Source of the DNA: an uncultured Collinsella sp. | Lineage (GTDB): Bacteria; Actinomycetota; Coriobacteriia; Coriobacteriales; Coriobacteriaceae | Reading direction: 5' to 3' | DNA length: 8,453 bases | Assembly: GCA_958424475.1 (NCBI GenBank) | Contig: CATZTY010000034.1 | Span: 1 to 8,453, forward strand | Part shown: positions 1 to 6,734 of the stretch, piece after piece | Layout of the letters: every line of letters starts with the position of its first letter | Position numbering within the stretch: position 1 is the first letter of the stretch | Notes under the pieces: model-generated | Seen by the model: the letters and a program-made list of their open reading frames with translations, nothing else | What the model was told of the DNA's origin: nothing | Database searches by the model: none | Position numbers and translations under genes: made by a program

Positions 1-72
1 AGCATGGAGCTCGCTTCTGCTGAGCGCTTCTACGAGCTGCTCATCGACGTGCTCAAGCGCCTCGCTGCGTAA
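1..72 (+). CDS. C-terminal end of an unidentified protein (5' cut by window)
   Basis: Frame 1 is open from the first base to a TAA at 70-72, giving the last 23 residues of a protein that begins outside the window. The visible tail is an amphipathic, helix-like stretch (ERFYELLIDVLKRLAA) with no diagnostic motif, so no function can be assigned. Support for it being real is the strong intrinsic terminator that follows in the same orientation (128-174) and the GC-rich codon use typical of the housekeeping genes here. It converges on the minus-strand hipA gene. Confidence 0.6.
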   Translation, partial: SMELASAERFYELLIDVLKRLAA

Positions 73-127
73 AGATTGCGCTAGCAGCAGTCCGCGCCAC
101 GTGCTAGCGGATTGCAAATGACATTAC

Positions 128-174
128 GAGAGGGGACACCCGGTCTTTGCGACAGGTGCCCCCTCTCTTCTTTT
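128..174 (+). terminator. Rho-independent terminator of the upstream plus-strand gene
   Basis: A 13-bp stem, GAGAGGGGACACC (128-140) against GGTGCCCCCTCTC (155-167), has a single A/C mismatch and a 14-nt loop, and is followed by TTCTTTT (168-174). It lies 55 bp after the stop of the partial gene and just past the hipA stop. On the minus strand the hairpin is followed by a T-poor flank, so it may stop hipBA transcription only weakly. Confidence 0.85.
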
Positions 175-198
175 AAGAAATGGGAAATTGATTAGCGT

Positions 199-1503
199 CT
201 AGCCCATATCCGCCTTGATGAGGTCGAGGGTGCGCTGGCAGTTTTCGCAGACGGGGCCGAGCATATGCTCGCGCAGGTCCGCCATGCCGGGCAGGTTGGC
301 GTATTCGTTCATGACCTCTTCCATGCAAATGGGTACCTCATAGGCGAGGTCCATCATGGTCGCAAAGCAAAACTTCTCGGATAGCCCGGCATCGGTGAGC
401 GCCGCCTCCAGCACTGGGTCGCCCATACCGTGGTATCGGCGGATAGCGCCTGGACCGATGCGTCCCACACGATTTTCGCCGCCAACGCTCATGGCGAGGC
501 GCGCCCGGCGGCGCATGCGCTCGTACGCCAAACCCGATGCAACATCGTACATGGGTGCGAGCGCCGCGTTTGTGCCTTTGCCTAGGATGAGCGAGTAGTT
601 TTTAGCGTGTGCGTCAGGCGCTCCGATAATGGCGTTATAGAACAACATATAGGTAAAAAGCACAAGATTCATGTGGTGGGGGACTGTGTTAATCAGTCGT
701 TCTTGGATGTCTCGTGTGGTTGGTCCTCCGTCGGCGGTGTATTTCTGGCTTGGCAATACACCGAGCGCCTGGCAAAAGTCCTCCTGATGCAGCCTTTCGA
801 TATTTCCGCTGCTATTGACCATTCTGTCGTACCGTTCAACGACGAGCGCGGCTTCGTCTTCAAATGTGCAATAGGAGACGTTGGCAGTTGGAATGCCAAC
901 ACGCCGAGCTGTTTTCATGCAGACGAATTCGTTTAAGGCCTGATGTTTGAACCCAACGACACCATTTTTGAAGATATGGGTAGTGGGGGATGACCCTAGA
1001 CATTCGCACCATTGGCCATCATGCCAAGCTAGTGCAAATTTGCCTTGATTGCCGCCCAGGGACCAGCTTTCGTTGGAGCCCATCCATGTCTCGCTTTCGT
1101 CATCGCGAATTGCTTTGAGCTTGTGAGCGATTTGAGAATTGGTAAGCGGGCAGTATGCCGAGACCCTGCCGCGGGCAGCGTCTAATTGATCGGCTCGACA
1201 AAACTGAACGGCCCCCGCGCAGTCAAGACCGATATGGCACAAGAGGGCGACGGGGTTGTTGGATGCAACATCATGCTCGGTGGCAATAGCGCGACGCTGC
1301 TCTTGACTGTCGGGCAAAAGGCCAAATAGGAACGGGCGGACGATGTTATGGCCATACGTGCGATTGGAAAGCGGCATTGTTAGCGATAACGGTGCTCCGC
1401 GATAGGTTGGGGCGTATGCAAAGCTGCAGAGTCCATGCTCGTCTTGCCGGAGAGTGCCGGCGATTTCGCCACAAATGAGGGTCGCGAGCTCCATCTCTGC
1501 CAT
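199..1503 (-). CDS. hipA: HipA-family serine/threonine kinase toxin
   Basis: This 434-residue protein matches classical HipA (E. coli HipA is 440) along its whole length. HipA kinases phosphorylate a translation component (GltX in E. coli) and cause growth arrest or persistence; the target here is unknown. The N-terminal HipA_N/couple_hipA domain covers about 4-105 (FLFGLLPDS at 58-66, GLDCAGAVQF at 92-101). The kinase part shows SLGGNQGK (148-155), where Ser148 aligns with the regulatory autophosphorylation Ser150 of E. coli; THIFK with Lys179 for ATP; VERYDR (222-227); LHQEDFCQALG (238-248); the catalytic segment PDAHAKN with Asp297; and PMYD with Asp320 for metal. All key residues are present, so it should be active. 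Its ATG directly follows the hipB stop (TAAATG), with AAGG 11 nt upstream. Met4 is an alternative start but has poorer ribosome-binding-site spacing. One sampled 60-base line (661-720) is about 48% GC, against 60% for a disA line (3181-3240), which hints at horizontal acquisition. Confidence 0.93.
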   Translation of the reverse strand: MAEMELATLICGEIAGTLRQDEHGLCSFAYAPTYRGAPLSLTMPLSNRTYGHNIVRPFLFGLLPDSQEQRRAIATEHDVASNNPVALLCHIGLDCAGAVQFCRADQLDAARGRVSAYCPLTNSQIAHKLKAIRDDESETWMGSNESWSLGGNQGKFALAWHDGQWCECLGSSPTTHIFKNGVVGFKHQALNEFVCMKTARRVGIPTANVSYCTFEDEAALVVERYDRMVNSSGNIERLHQEDFCQALGVLPSQKYTADGGPTTRDIQERLINTVPHHMNLVLFTYMLFYNAIIGAPDAHAKNYSLILGKGTNAALAPMYDVASGLAYERMRRRARLAMSVGGENRVGRIGPGAIRRYHGMGDPVLEAALTDAGLSEKFCFATMMDLAYEVPICMEEVMNEYANLPGMADLREHMLGPVCENCQRTLDLIKADMG

Positions 1504-1935
1504 TTATTTCACAACCTTGCAGCCAAAGGAGAGGTTTGAAGTGCCGGAAAGGCCTTGCTCGGCTGCGATTTGGGCCAGCAAGGCACCATAGGAAGATGGC
1601 GTTCCTTGTCGAGTGGGTCGTCTGCCTACGCTTGGCTTTGGCAGGGTATTCGAGTTCGCGATAGGGAGGTTCACTATCGTCGTCGGATGTTCGGAGGGCG
1701 ATGCGATGGAGTCGTTATCGCTTTGCGCGAAGAGACCTATGTCGAGTGCGTTAAAGACGGTCAGCAACTTGTCGAGTCGAATACCGGTGGCATCTCCCAG
1801 CTCGAGTGATGCGAGCAGGCGCTCTGAAACACCGGCCTTTTTAGCGAGGGCGGCACGGGTAATTCCCTGCGCCTCGCGCGCCTGGCGCACGTAGATTCCG
1901 GCTTGGCGCGGTGTGGTGATGGGAAGAGTATCCAT
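1504..1935 (-). CDS. hipB: HipB-like antitoxin, XRE-family DNA-binding protein
   Basis: This 143-residue protein has an N-terminal Cro/C1-type helix-turn-helix at about residues 11-68. ITRAALAKKAGVSERLLASL (25-44) contains the second and recognition helices, and LDKLLTVFNALDIGL matches the usual last helix of HipB. By family, it binds and neutralises the HipA kinase and represses its own operon. Residues 70-143 form a polar, proline/serine-rich extension ending in SFGCKVVK, making the protein about 55 residues longer than E. coli HipB (88). ATG at 1933-1935 is preceded by AGGA at a suitable distance. The stop abuts the hipA start, so translation is probably coupled. A triple box array (1949-2019) sits immediately upstream. 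Assignment as antitoxin rests on the helix-turn-helix plus linkage to hipA. Confidence 0.9.
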   Translation of the reverse strand: MDTLPITTPRQAGIYVRQAREAQGITRAALAKKAGVSERLLASLELGDATGIRLDKLLTVFNALDIGLFAQSDNDSIASPSEHPTTIVNLPIANSNTLPKPSVGRRPTRQGTPSSYGALLAQIAAEQGLSGTSNLSFGCKVVK

Positions 1936-1948
1936 GGCGATGTCCTAA

Positions 1949-2019
1949 CGTGCAGACTTTTGCATATCAGTATGACATGCAAAAGTCTGCACGAATAGGC
2001 ATTATGCATAACTCTGCAT
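1949..2019 (-). promoter_or_regulatory. Three-box operator region of hipBA (putative HipB binding sites)
   Basis: A perfect 17-bp inverted repeat (1949-1965 and 1977-1993, arm CGTGCAGACTTTTGCAT, spacer 11 bp) lies 14 bp upstream of hipB. Each arm contains TGCA-N6-TGCA. A third such box lies further upstream: TGCAGACTTTTGCA (1951-1964), TGCAAAAGTCTGCA (1978-1991) and TGCATAACTCTGCA (2005-2018). Box 3 matches box 2 at 12 of 14 positions in the same orientation, and the box centres are exactly 27 bp apart. By analogy with E. coli HipB, these are autorepressor sites. Weak minus-strand -10 candidates fall between boxes (CATACT at 1969-1974, CATAAT at 2001-2006), but neither has a good -35, so the promoter is not fixed. 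Confidence 0.75.
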
Positions 2020-2057
2020 GAGACCCCTACATTGACGTTGGCTTATGAGAGGCGTTT

Positions 2058-2636
2058 TTATATCGCGAGGATCCCCAGATGCTCAAGTAAGATCTTAAGC
2101 CCGATGAGGATGAGTACGACGCCACCCACGATGGTGGCGGGTTTTTCGTAGCGCGCGCCAAAGGTGTGGCCGATCGCAACGCCGGCGACGGAGAAGATAA
2201 ACGTTGTGATGCCAATGAGCGATGCGGCGGGAACGATGTCGACCGAAAGCGCGGCGAACGAGATGCCCACGGCCAGGGCGTCGATTGAGGTGGCGATGGC
2301 GAGGATCAGGTACTCGCCCAGGTCAATCTTCTCGGCATCCTTGCCGTCGCCTTCATCCTCGTCTTCGGTAAAGGCTTCCCACAGCATTTTGCCGCCGATA
2401 AAGGCCAAAAGGATAAAGGCGATCCAATGGTCGATGGGTCCGATGATGCCCATGAATTGACTGCCGAGCGCCCATCCGATTACGGGCATGCCGGCCTGAA
2501 AGCCGCCAAAGAACAAGCCGAGCACCACGGCAACTTTAAGGTTGATCTTCTTCATGCCAAGGCCCTTGCAGATGGAAACGGCAAAGGCGTCCATCGAAAG
2601 GCCAACGGCGAGCAACACGAGCTCTGCGAGTCCCAT
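2058..2636 (-). CDS. mntP: Manganese efflux pump MntP
   Basis: This 192-residue inner-membrane protein of the MntP (YebN) family exports Mn2+. It is made almost entirely of hydrophobic segments: about six helices in two halves separated by an acidic cytoplasmic-type loop (EDEDEGDGKD, 91-100). The repeated family motifs are visible as LSMDAFAVSICKG (13-25, Asp16) and TSIDALAVGISF (116-127, Asp119), with GGFQAGMPVIGW (44-55) between them. The ATG at 2634-2636 is chosen because it gives the canonical N-terminus and is preceded by AGAGGGAG. The frame stays open 75 codons further upstream, but that stretch is the riboswitch leader and carries no family residues. No clear terminator follows the stop. 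hipB begins 122 bp downstream on the same strand. Confidence 0.94.
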   Translation of the reverse strand: MGLAELVLLAVGLSMDAFAVSICKGLGMKKINLKVAVVLGLFFGGFQAGMPVIGWALGSQFMGIIGPIDHWIAFILLAFIGGKMLWEAFTEDEDEGDGKDAEKIDLGEYLILAIATSIDALAVGISFAALSVDIVPAASLIGITTFIFSVAGVAIGHTFGARYEKPATIVGGVVLILIGLKILLEHLGILAI

Positions 2637-2689
2637 AGTCTGGCTCCCTCTCTGCGGGCGGGCCCGCGTGTACCTCTTGGGGGAATAAC

Positions 2690-2733
2690 AAAAAAGACCC
2701 GTGGCGTACGCGCTGCGCGCACAACCACGAGTC
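2690..2733 (-). terminator. Riboswitch expression-platform terminator before mntP
   Basis: On the minus strand GACTCGTGG (2733-2725) pairs with CCACGGGTC (2704-2696). A nested hairpin lies inside, and TTTTTT follows (2695-2690). The 5' arm includes the CTCGT needed for riboswitch helix P1, so the aptamer and terminator exclude each other. That fits Mn2+-dependent readthrough into mntP, about 55 nt downstream. Confidence 0.85.
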
Positions 2734-2832
2734 TCGTTCATTAAGGCAAGCCAGGCCGCATCGGCCAGTATGTTGACTTGCCGCGCCACCGGAGGCGAAC
2801 CCGGCCACGCGACTACTCCCTCATTCATGTGA
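2727..2832 (-). ncRNA. yybP-ykoY manganese riboswitch in the mntP leader
   Basis: Read on the minus strand, the leader holds the conserved pieces of this aptamer in order: GAGGGAGTAG (2822-2813), a GC-rich hairpin arm, GTCAACATACT, a second arm (GGCAAG paired with CTTGCC), then GAACGAGAC (2739-2731). The closing helix P1 can form between ATGAG (2824-2820) and CTCGT (2731-2727). The GGGAGTAG and TCAACATACT loops form the Mn2+ site in known members. Placement ahead of mntP is classical, and metal binding is expected to switch expression on. Exact 5' and 3' limits are approximate. Confidence 0.88.
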
Positions 2833-2838
2833 ATCCCG

Positions 2839-2847
2839 ATGCTACCA
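2839..2847 (-). promoter_or_regulatory. Possible extended -10 promoter of the mntP leader
   Basis: On the minus strand TGGTAGCAT (2847-2839) fits an extended -10 (TGn plus TAGCAT). It would start transcription near 2832, just ahead of the riboswitch P1 strand. There is no recognisable -35 at 16-18 bp, so this rests on position and the -10 alone. Confidence 0.35.
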
Positions 2848-2982
2848 CATAAGCAGCCCATTTGGGTTGGGCTCTCAGCTGTGTTCGCTCATTCTGTAAG
2901 CATCGGATTTCGCAAGCGCCGCGGGGACAAACCGTGAGAAACTATTTAGCGTTTATGGAGCGTATACGATGGGAGCGATGCC

Positions 2983-4050
2983 TTGGATAAGAACGAGCTG
3001 CAAAAGCGTATGGAACAGGCCATCCGCCTGACGGCACCTGGTCAGCCGATCCGCACCGCCCTCGACATGATCATCGCCGGTCACCTGGGTGCCCTTATCT
3101 GCGTCGGCGACACCGAAAACGTGCTCGCTGCCGGTAACGACGGCTTCCCGCTCAACATTTCGTTCACCTCGAACCGTCTGTTCGAGCTCTCCAAGATGGA
3201 CGGTGCCATCGTCATCGACGGCGACCTCACCCAGATCCTGCGCGCCAACTTCCACCTCAATCCCGATCCCTCGCTTGCCACGAGCGAGACGGGCATGCGT
3301 CACCGTACCGCCGCTCGCATGTCGGTGCTCACCGATGCCATCGTGATCTCGGTCTCGGCCCGTCGTGCCGTCGTCAACGTGTACGTTCACGGCAAGAGCT
3401 ACGAGATTCAGCCCGTCACCACCATCATGAGCTCGGTCAACCAGCTCGTCGCCACGCTCCAGACTACCCGTCAGTCGCTCGATCGCTCCCTGCTGCGCCT
3501 GACGGCCCTCGAGCTCGACGACTACGTTACGCTCGCCGACATTACCGGTATTTTCTCGAGCTTCGAGATCATGCAGCAGGCAAAGACCGAGCTTAAAGAT
3601 TGCATTGTCAAGCTGGGCAACCAGGGCAAGCTCGTGCAGATGCAGCTCGAGCAGCTCGCCGGCTCCAGTATGGATACCGAGTACGACCTGATGATTCGCG
3701 ACTACGCGAGTGATTCCTCCGAGGCAAACGCCGAGAAGATCCGCGCTGAGCTCGCTCGCATGACGCCTAAGGACTTGTCCGACCCACAGCATGTGGCGGC
3801 GGTTCTGGGTTACGACGACCTGGACGAGGACTCCGTCATGACGCCGCTGGGCCTGCGCACGCTTTCGCGCGTGTCCGTCGTGCGCGACGGCGTGGCCGAG
3901 AAGATCGTCGACGAGTATGGCTCGCTGCAGGAGCTCATGGACGACATCAGCGAGGATCCGGAGCGCCTGGGCGACTTTGGCGTCAACAACCCTGCCATTC
4001 TTGCGGACTCCCTGTACCGCATGAAGGGCACCAAACAGGGGAACGCATAA
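2983..4050 (+). CDS. disA: DNA integrity scanning diadenylate cyclase DisA
   Basis: DisA makes cyclic di-AMP from two ATP; it forms an octamer that scans DNA and lowers synthesis at branched structures. The 355 residues match the family length. The DAC domain occupies about 1-145, with the catalytic DGA motif at 73-75 and the RHRTA motif at 106-110, both intact. A helical linker covers about 150-275. A C-terminal helix-hairpin-helix DNA-binding region (PLGLRTLSRVSVVRDGVAEK and onward, 288-346) follows. The start is TTG at 2983, with GGGAG 7 nt upstream. The frame is closed by a TAG at 2947 and contains no ATG or GTG between. ATG at 2978 is in another frame. The stop overlaps the ispD start by one base (TAATG), pointing to translational coupling. 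No convincing promoter was found in the 120 bp upstream. Confidence 0.95.
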   Translation: MDKNELQKRMEQAIRLTAPGQPIRTALDMIIAGHLGALICVGDTENVLAAGNDGFPLNISFTSNRLFELSKMDGAIVIDGDLTQILRANFHLNPDPSLATSETGMRHRTAARMSVLTDAIVISVSARRAVVNVYVHGKSYEIQPVTTIMSSVNQLVATLQTTRQSLDRSLLRLTALELDDYVTLADITGIFSSFEIMQQAKTELKDCIVKLGNQGKLVQMQLEQLAGSSMDTEYDLMIRDYASDSSEANAEKIRAELARMTPKDLSDPQHVAAVLGYDDLDEDSVMTPLGLRTLSRVSVVRDGVAEKIVDEYGSLQELMDDISEDPERLGDFGVNNPAILADSLYRMKGTKQGNA

Positions 4051-4778
4051 TGGCGCCCGTATGCGCCGTGGTCGTTGCCGGCGGCAGCGGCCAGCGCTTT
4101 GGAAATCCCGGCGGCAAGCAGCTCGTTAACGTGGCGGGCCGTCCGCTCATGAGCTGGTCCATCCGCGCGTTCGATCGGAGCGACAAGGTCGGCCACATCG
4201 TGGTGGTGTGTCCTGCCGAGCGCCGTGCCGAGATGCGCCGCCTGGCCATCGACCCGTTTGACTATGACACGCCCATCAGCTTTGCCGATGCCGGCGATAC
4301 CCGTCAGGATTCCACCCGTGCCGGCGTGCATGCGGTTCCGGCGGGTTTCGAATATGTCGCCATCCACGATGGCGCTCGTCCGCTCATTACGACCGAGGCC
4401 ATCGACCACGCTATCGACGTGCTCATGGGCGACCGCTCGCTCGACGGTGTCGTGTGCGGTCAGCCCGCGATCGACACGCTCAAGATCGTCGATGGCGACA
4501 ATATCGTCGAGACGCCGCCGCGTGAGCTTTACTGGGCAGCGCAGACGCCGCAGATCTTTAGCGTCGATGCTATGAAGCGCGCCCATGCTGCAGCCATTGC
4601 CGAGGGTTTTATCGGTACCGACGATTCATCGCTGGTCGAGCGCATGGGTGGGCGCGTCCGCTGCGTCCAGAGCCCGCGCGACAACCTTAAGGTGACGGTG
4701 CCCGAGGACCTGCGTCCCGTAACCGCGATTCTGCTTGGCCGTATGGCCGAGGGAGAGGACCTTCCCCATGTTCAGTAA
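4050..4778 (+). CDS. ispD: 2-C-methyl-D-erythritol 4-phosphate cytidylyltransferase
   Basis: IspD transfers CMP from CTP to MEP, the third step of the MEP isoprenoid pathway in the cytosol. The 242-residue product has the nucleotidyltransferase signature AVVVAGGSGQRFG (6-18) followed by GGKQ (21-24, Lys23). It also has IHDGARPL (105-112) with the metal-binding Asp107, the substrate-side RELYWAAQTPQIF (158-170), TDDSSLVE (190-197) and DNLKVT (211-216). All active-site segments are present. Its ATG overlaps the disA stop by one base, and its 3' end overlaps ispF by 11 bp. It is therefore almost certainly co-translated with both, and pairs functionally with ispF two steps later in the pathway. 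Confidence 0.95.
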   Translation: MAPVCAVVVAGGSGQRFGNPGGKQLVNVAGRPLMSWSIRAFDRSDKVGHIVVVCPAERRAEMRRLAIDPFDYDTPISFADAGDTRQDSTRAGVHAVPAGFEYVAIHDGARPLITTEAIDHAIDVLMGDRSLDGVVCGQPAIDTLKIVDGDNIVETPPRELYWAAQTPQIFSVDAMKRAHAAAIAEGFIGTDDSSLVERMGGRVRCVQSPRDNLKVTVPEDLRPVTAILLGRMAEGEDLPHVQ

Positions 4779-5262
4779 CCTGCGCATTGGCCACGGCTAC
4801 GACGTCCACCGTTTGGTGGAGGGACGTCGATGTATCATCGGCGGGGTCGACATTCCCTACGAGCGCGGCCTGCTGGGCCACTCGGATGCCGATGTGCTCG
4901 CGCACGCCTTGGCCGATGCCATTCTGGGCGCCTGCCGCGGGGGAGACATCGGCAAGCTATTCCCCGACACCGATCCTGCCTACGAGGGTGCTGATTCGAT
5001 GGTGCTGCTCGCCCGCGTGATGGACTACGCGCGCGAGCTGGGCTTTGAGTTTGTCGATGCCGATTGCACCATTGCCTGTCAGCAACCCAAGATCACCCCG
5101 CACCGCGATGCCATGCGCGCCAACCTTGCCCATGCCCTGGGCGTTGACGTCGAAAACGTGGGCGTCGCCGCCACCACGACCGAAAAGCTCGGTTGGGAAG
5201 GCCAAGGCGAGGGAATCGGCGCCTGGGCCGTCTGCCTGCTACAGAAAATCGTTAAGGAGTAA
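4768..5262 (+). CDS. ispF: 2-C-methyl-D-erythritol 2,4-cyclodiphosphate synthase
   Basis: IspF cyclises CDP-ME 2-phosphate to MEcPP with release of CMP; it works as a trimer with zinc at the subunit interface. The 164 residues are near the usual 155-165. Zinc ligands Asp12 and His14 lie in GHGYDVHRL (8-16) and His46 in DADVLAHALADA (40-51). The TTEKLGWEGQGEGIG signature is at 138-151. The ATG at 4768, preceded by GGGAGAGG, gives the canonical start. The frame could open earlier at TTG 4735, but those 11 residues are not family-like. The gene overlaps the ispD end by 11 bp. Confidence 0.95.
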   Translation: MFSNLRIGHGYDVHRLVEGRRCIIGGVDIPYERGLLGHSDADVLAHALADAILGACRGGDIGKLFPDTDPAYEGADSMVLLARVMDYARELGFEFVDADCTIACQQPKITPHRDAMRANLAHALGVDVENVGVAATTTEKLGWEGQGEGIGAWAVCLLQKIVKE

Positions 5263-5265
5263 CGA

Positions 5266-6728
5266 ATGCGTATCTACAACAGCGCTACCCATAAAAAGGA
5301 AGAGTTCCAGCCCATCGAGTCCGGCAAGGTCCGCATGTACGTGTGCGGCCCCACGGTCTACGACAACATCCACATCGGCAATGCCCGCACGTTCATCAGC
5401 TTCGATGTGATTCGACGCTGGCTCATCGCGAGCGGCTACGAGGTCACGTTCGCCCAGAACCTCACCGATGTCGACGACAAGATCATCAAGCGCGCCAACG
5501 AGCAGGGCCGCACTGCCGCCGAGGTCGCGACGGAGTTCTCCGACAAGTTCATCGGCGTCATGCGCGCCGCCAACGTGCTCGATCCCGATGTGCGCCCCCG
5601 CGCCACCAAGGAGATCGGCCCCATGATCGCCATGATCAAGACGCTTATCGAGCAGGGCCACGCTTACGCAGCCGATAACGGCGATGTGTACTTTGCCGTG
5701 CGCAGCGATCCCAACTATGGTCAGGTCTCGGGCCGCAACATCGACGACCTGATGGTGGGTGCGCGCATCGAGGAGAACGAGGACAAGAACGACCCGCTCG
5801 ACTTTGCCCTGTGGAAGGCCGCCAAGCCCGGCGAGCCCAGCTGGCCGAGCCCCTGGGGCGAGGGCCGTCCCGGTTGGCACACCGAGTGCGCCGCCATGGT
5901 GCATCGCTACCTGGGCACTCCGACATCCACGGCGGCGGCTCCGACCTTGCCTTCCCGCATCACGAGAACGAGTGCGCCCAGGCCACCTGCGCCTGGCACC
6001 AGGGCTTCTCCAACACCTGGATGCACACGGGCATGCTGCTGGTAGACGGCGAGAAGATGTCCAAGTCGCTCGGAAACTTCTTTACGCTGGCCGAGGTGCT
6101 CGAGCAGCACTCCGCTGCCGCCTTGCGCCTGCTGATGCTGCAGACGAGCTATCGCTCGCCGCTCGACTTTTCTTGGGAGCGCCTGGAGGGTGCCGAGAAC
6201 TCGCTCACGCGTATCGCCGGTACGGTCGAGAACCTGCGCTGGGCCGCGAACCATGCGACGGCCGATGCCGATGTGGCTGCCGCCGAGGCATTTGCCGCCA
6301 AGGCCGCTGAGACTCGTGCTGCCTTTAAGGAGTGCATGGACGACGACTTTAACACCGCCGGTGCCATGGGTGCCGTCTTTGGCTTTGTGACCGAGTGCAA
6401 CCAGTACCTGGAGCAGGCGGGCGACGCTGCTGACAAGGCCGCCGCGCTTGCCGCCGCCGACACGCTGGCCGAGCTGCTCGATACGCTTGGCGTTGAGCTC
6501 CCCGAGCCCAAGGTCGAGCTGCCGCTGGGTCTGCTAGGCGTTGCCGCCGGCCTGGTCGCCTACACGGGCGACGACGTGGACGAGGCTGCTGCCAAGATTC
6601 TCGAGGCCCGCGCCGAGGCCCGTGCCGCCAAGAACTGGGATCTGGCCGACGCCATCCGCGACCAGCTCAAGGACCTGGGCCTCACCATTGAGGATACCGC
6701 CGCCGGCACTCGTATCAAATCTCTCTAA
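5266..6728 (+). pseudogene. cysS: Cysteinyl-tRNA synthetase, broken by a frameshift near 5917-5922
   Basis: CysRS attaches cysteine to tRNA-Cys in the cytosol. ATG at 5266 follows AAGGAG (5254-5259). The first frame (5266-6045) carries YVCGPTVYD with zinc ligand Cys27, HIGN (36-39, the class I HIGH motif), DVDDKI (68-73) and GRPGWHTEC with Cys208. After YLG (ending at 5916) it becomes nonsense and stops at TAG 6043-6045. The family sequence resumes in the +2 frame at 5922 with DIHGGGSDLAFPHHENE (zinc His and Glu), then KMSKS (6054-6068), the DALR-type domain (DDDFNTAGAMGAVF) and the usual C-terminal ADAIRDQLKDLG...GTRI, ending in TAA 6726-6728. With the shift repaired the protein would be about 488 residues, a normal length, and every catalytic motif is present. 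Since CysRS is normally essential, a sequencing or assembly error, or a second gene copy, is as likely as true loss. If the error is technical, read this as an intact CDS. Confidence 0.9.
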
Positions 6729-6734
6729 TCCCCG

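Noticed and set aside
79..109. Inverted CGCTAGC / GCTAGCG pair (79-85, 103-109)
   Set aside because: Only 7 bp with a 17-nt spacer and no T-tract; the real terminator lies further on. It could be chance.
607..936. Plus-strand open frame of 109 codons inside hipA
   Set aside because: It is opposite the well-conserved HipA kinase core, has no ribosome-binding site and no recognisable family.
2032..2060. Plus-strand TTGACG at 2032-2037 as a promoter -35
   Set aside because: No proper -10 at 16-18 bp, and transcription would run antisense into mntP.
2637..2861. A 75-codon N-terminal extension of mntP
   Set aside because: It is an open frame through the riboswitch and its terminator. The MntP family starts at the Met at 2636, which has its own ribosome-binding site.
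2855..2873. AGCCCA / TGGGCT hairpin upstream of mntP
   Set aside because: A 6-bp stem with no U-tract on either side; it could overlap the mntP promoter but nothing identifies a regulator.
2953..4586. Minus-strand open frames opposite disA and ispD (2953-3792, 3810-4586)
   Set aside because: Both are antisense to genes with intact catalytic motifs. Their translations are low-complexity His/Val/Asp/Gly-rich, as expected for antisense of such codons.
5911..5930. Programmed ribosomal frameshift in cysS
   Set aside because: No slippery heptamer or shift-prone stop is visible at the junction, the family is not known to use recoding, and the spacing between conserved residues indicates missing bases rather than a simple slip.
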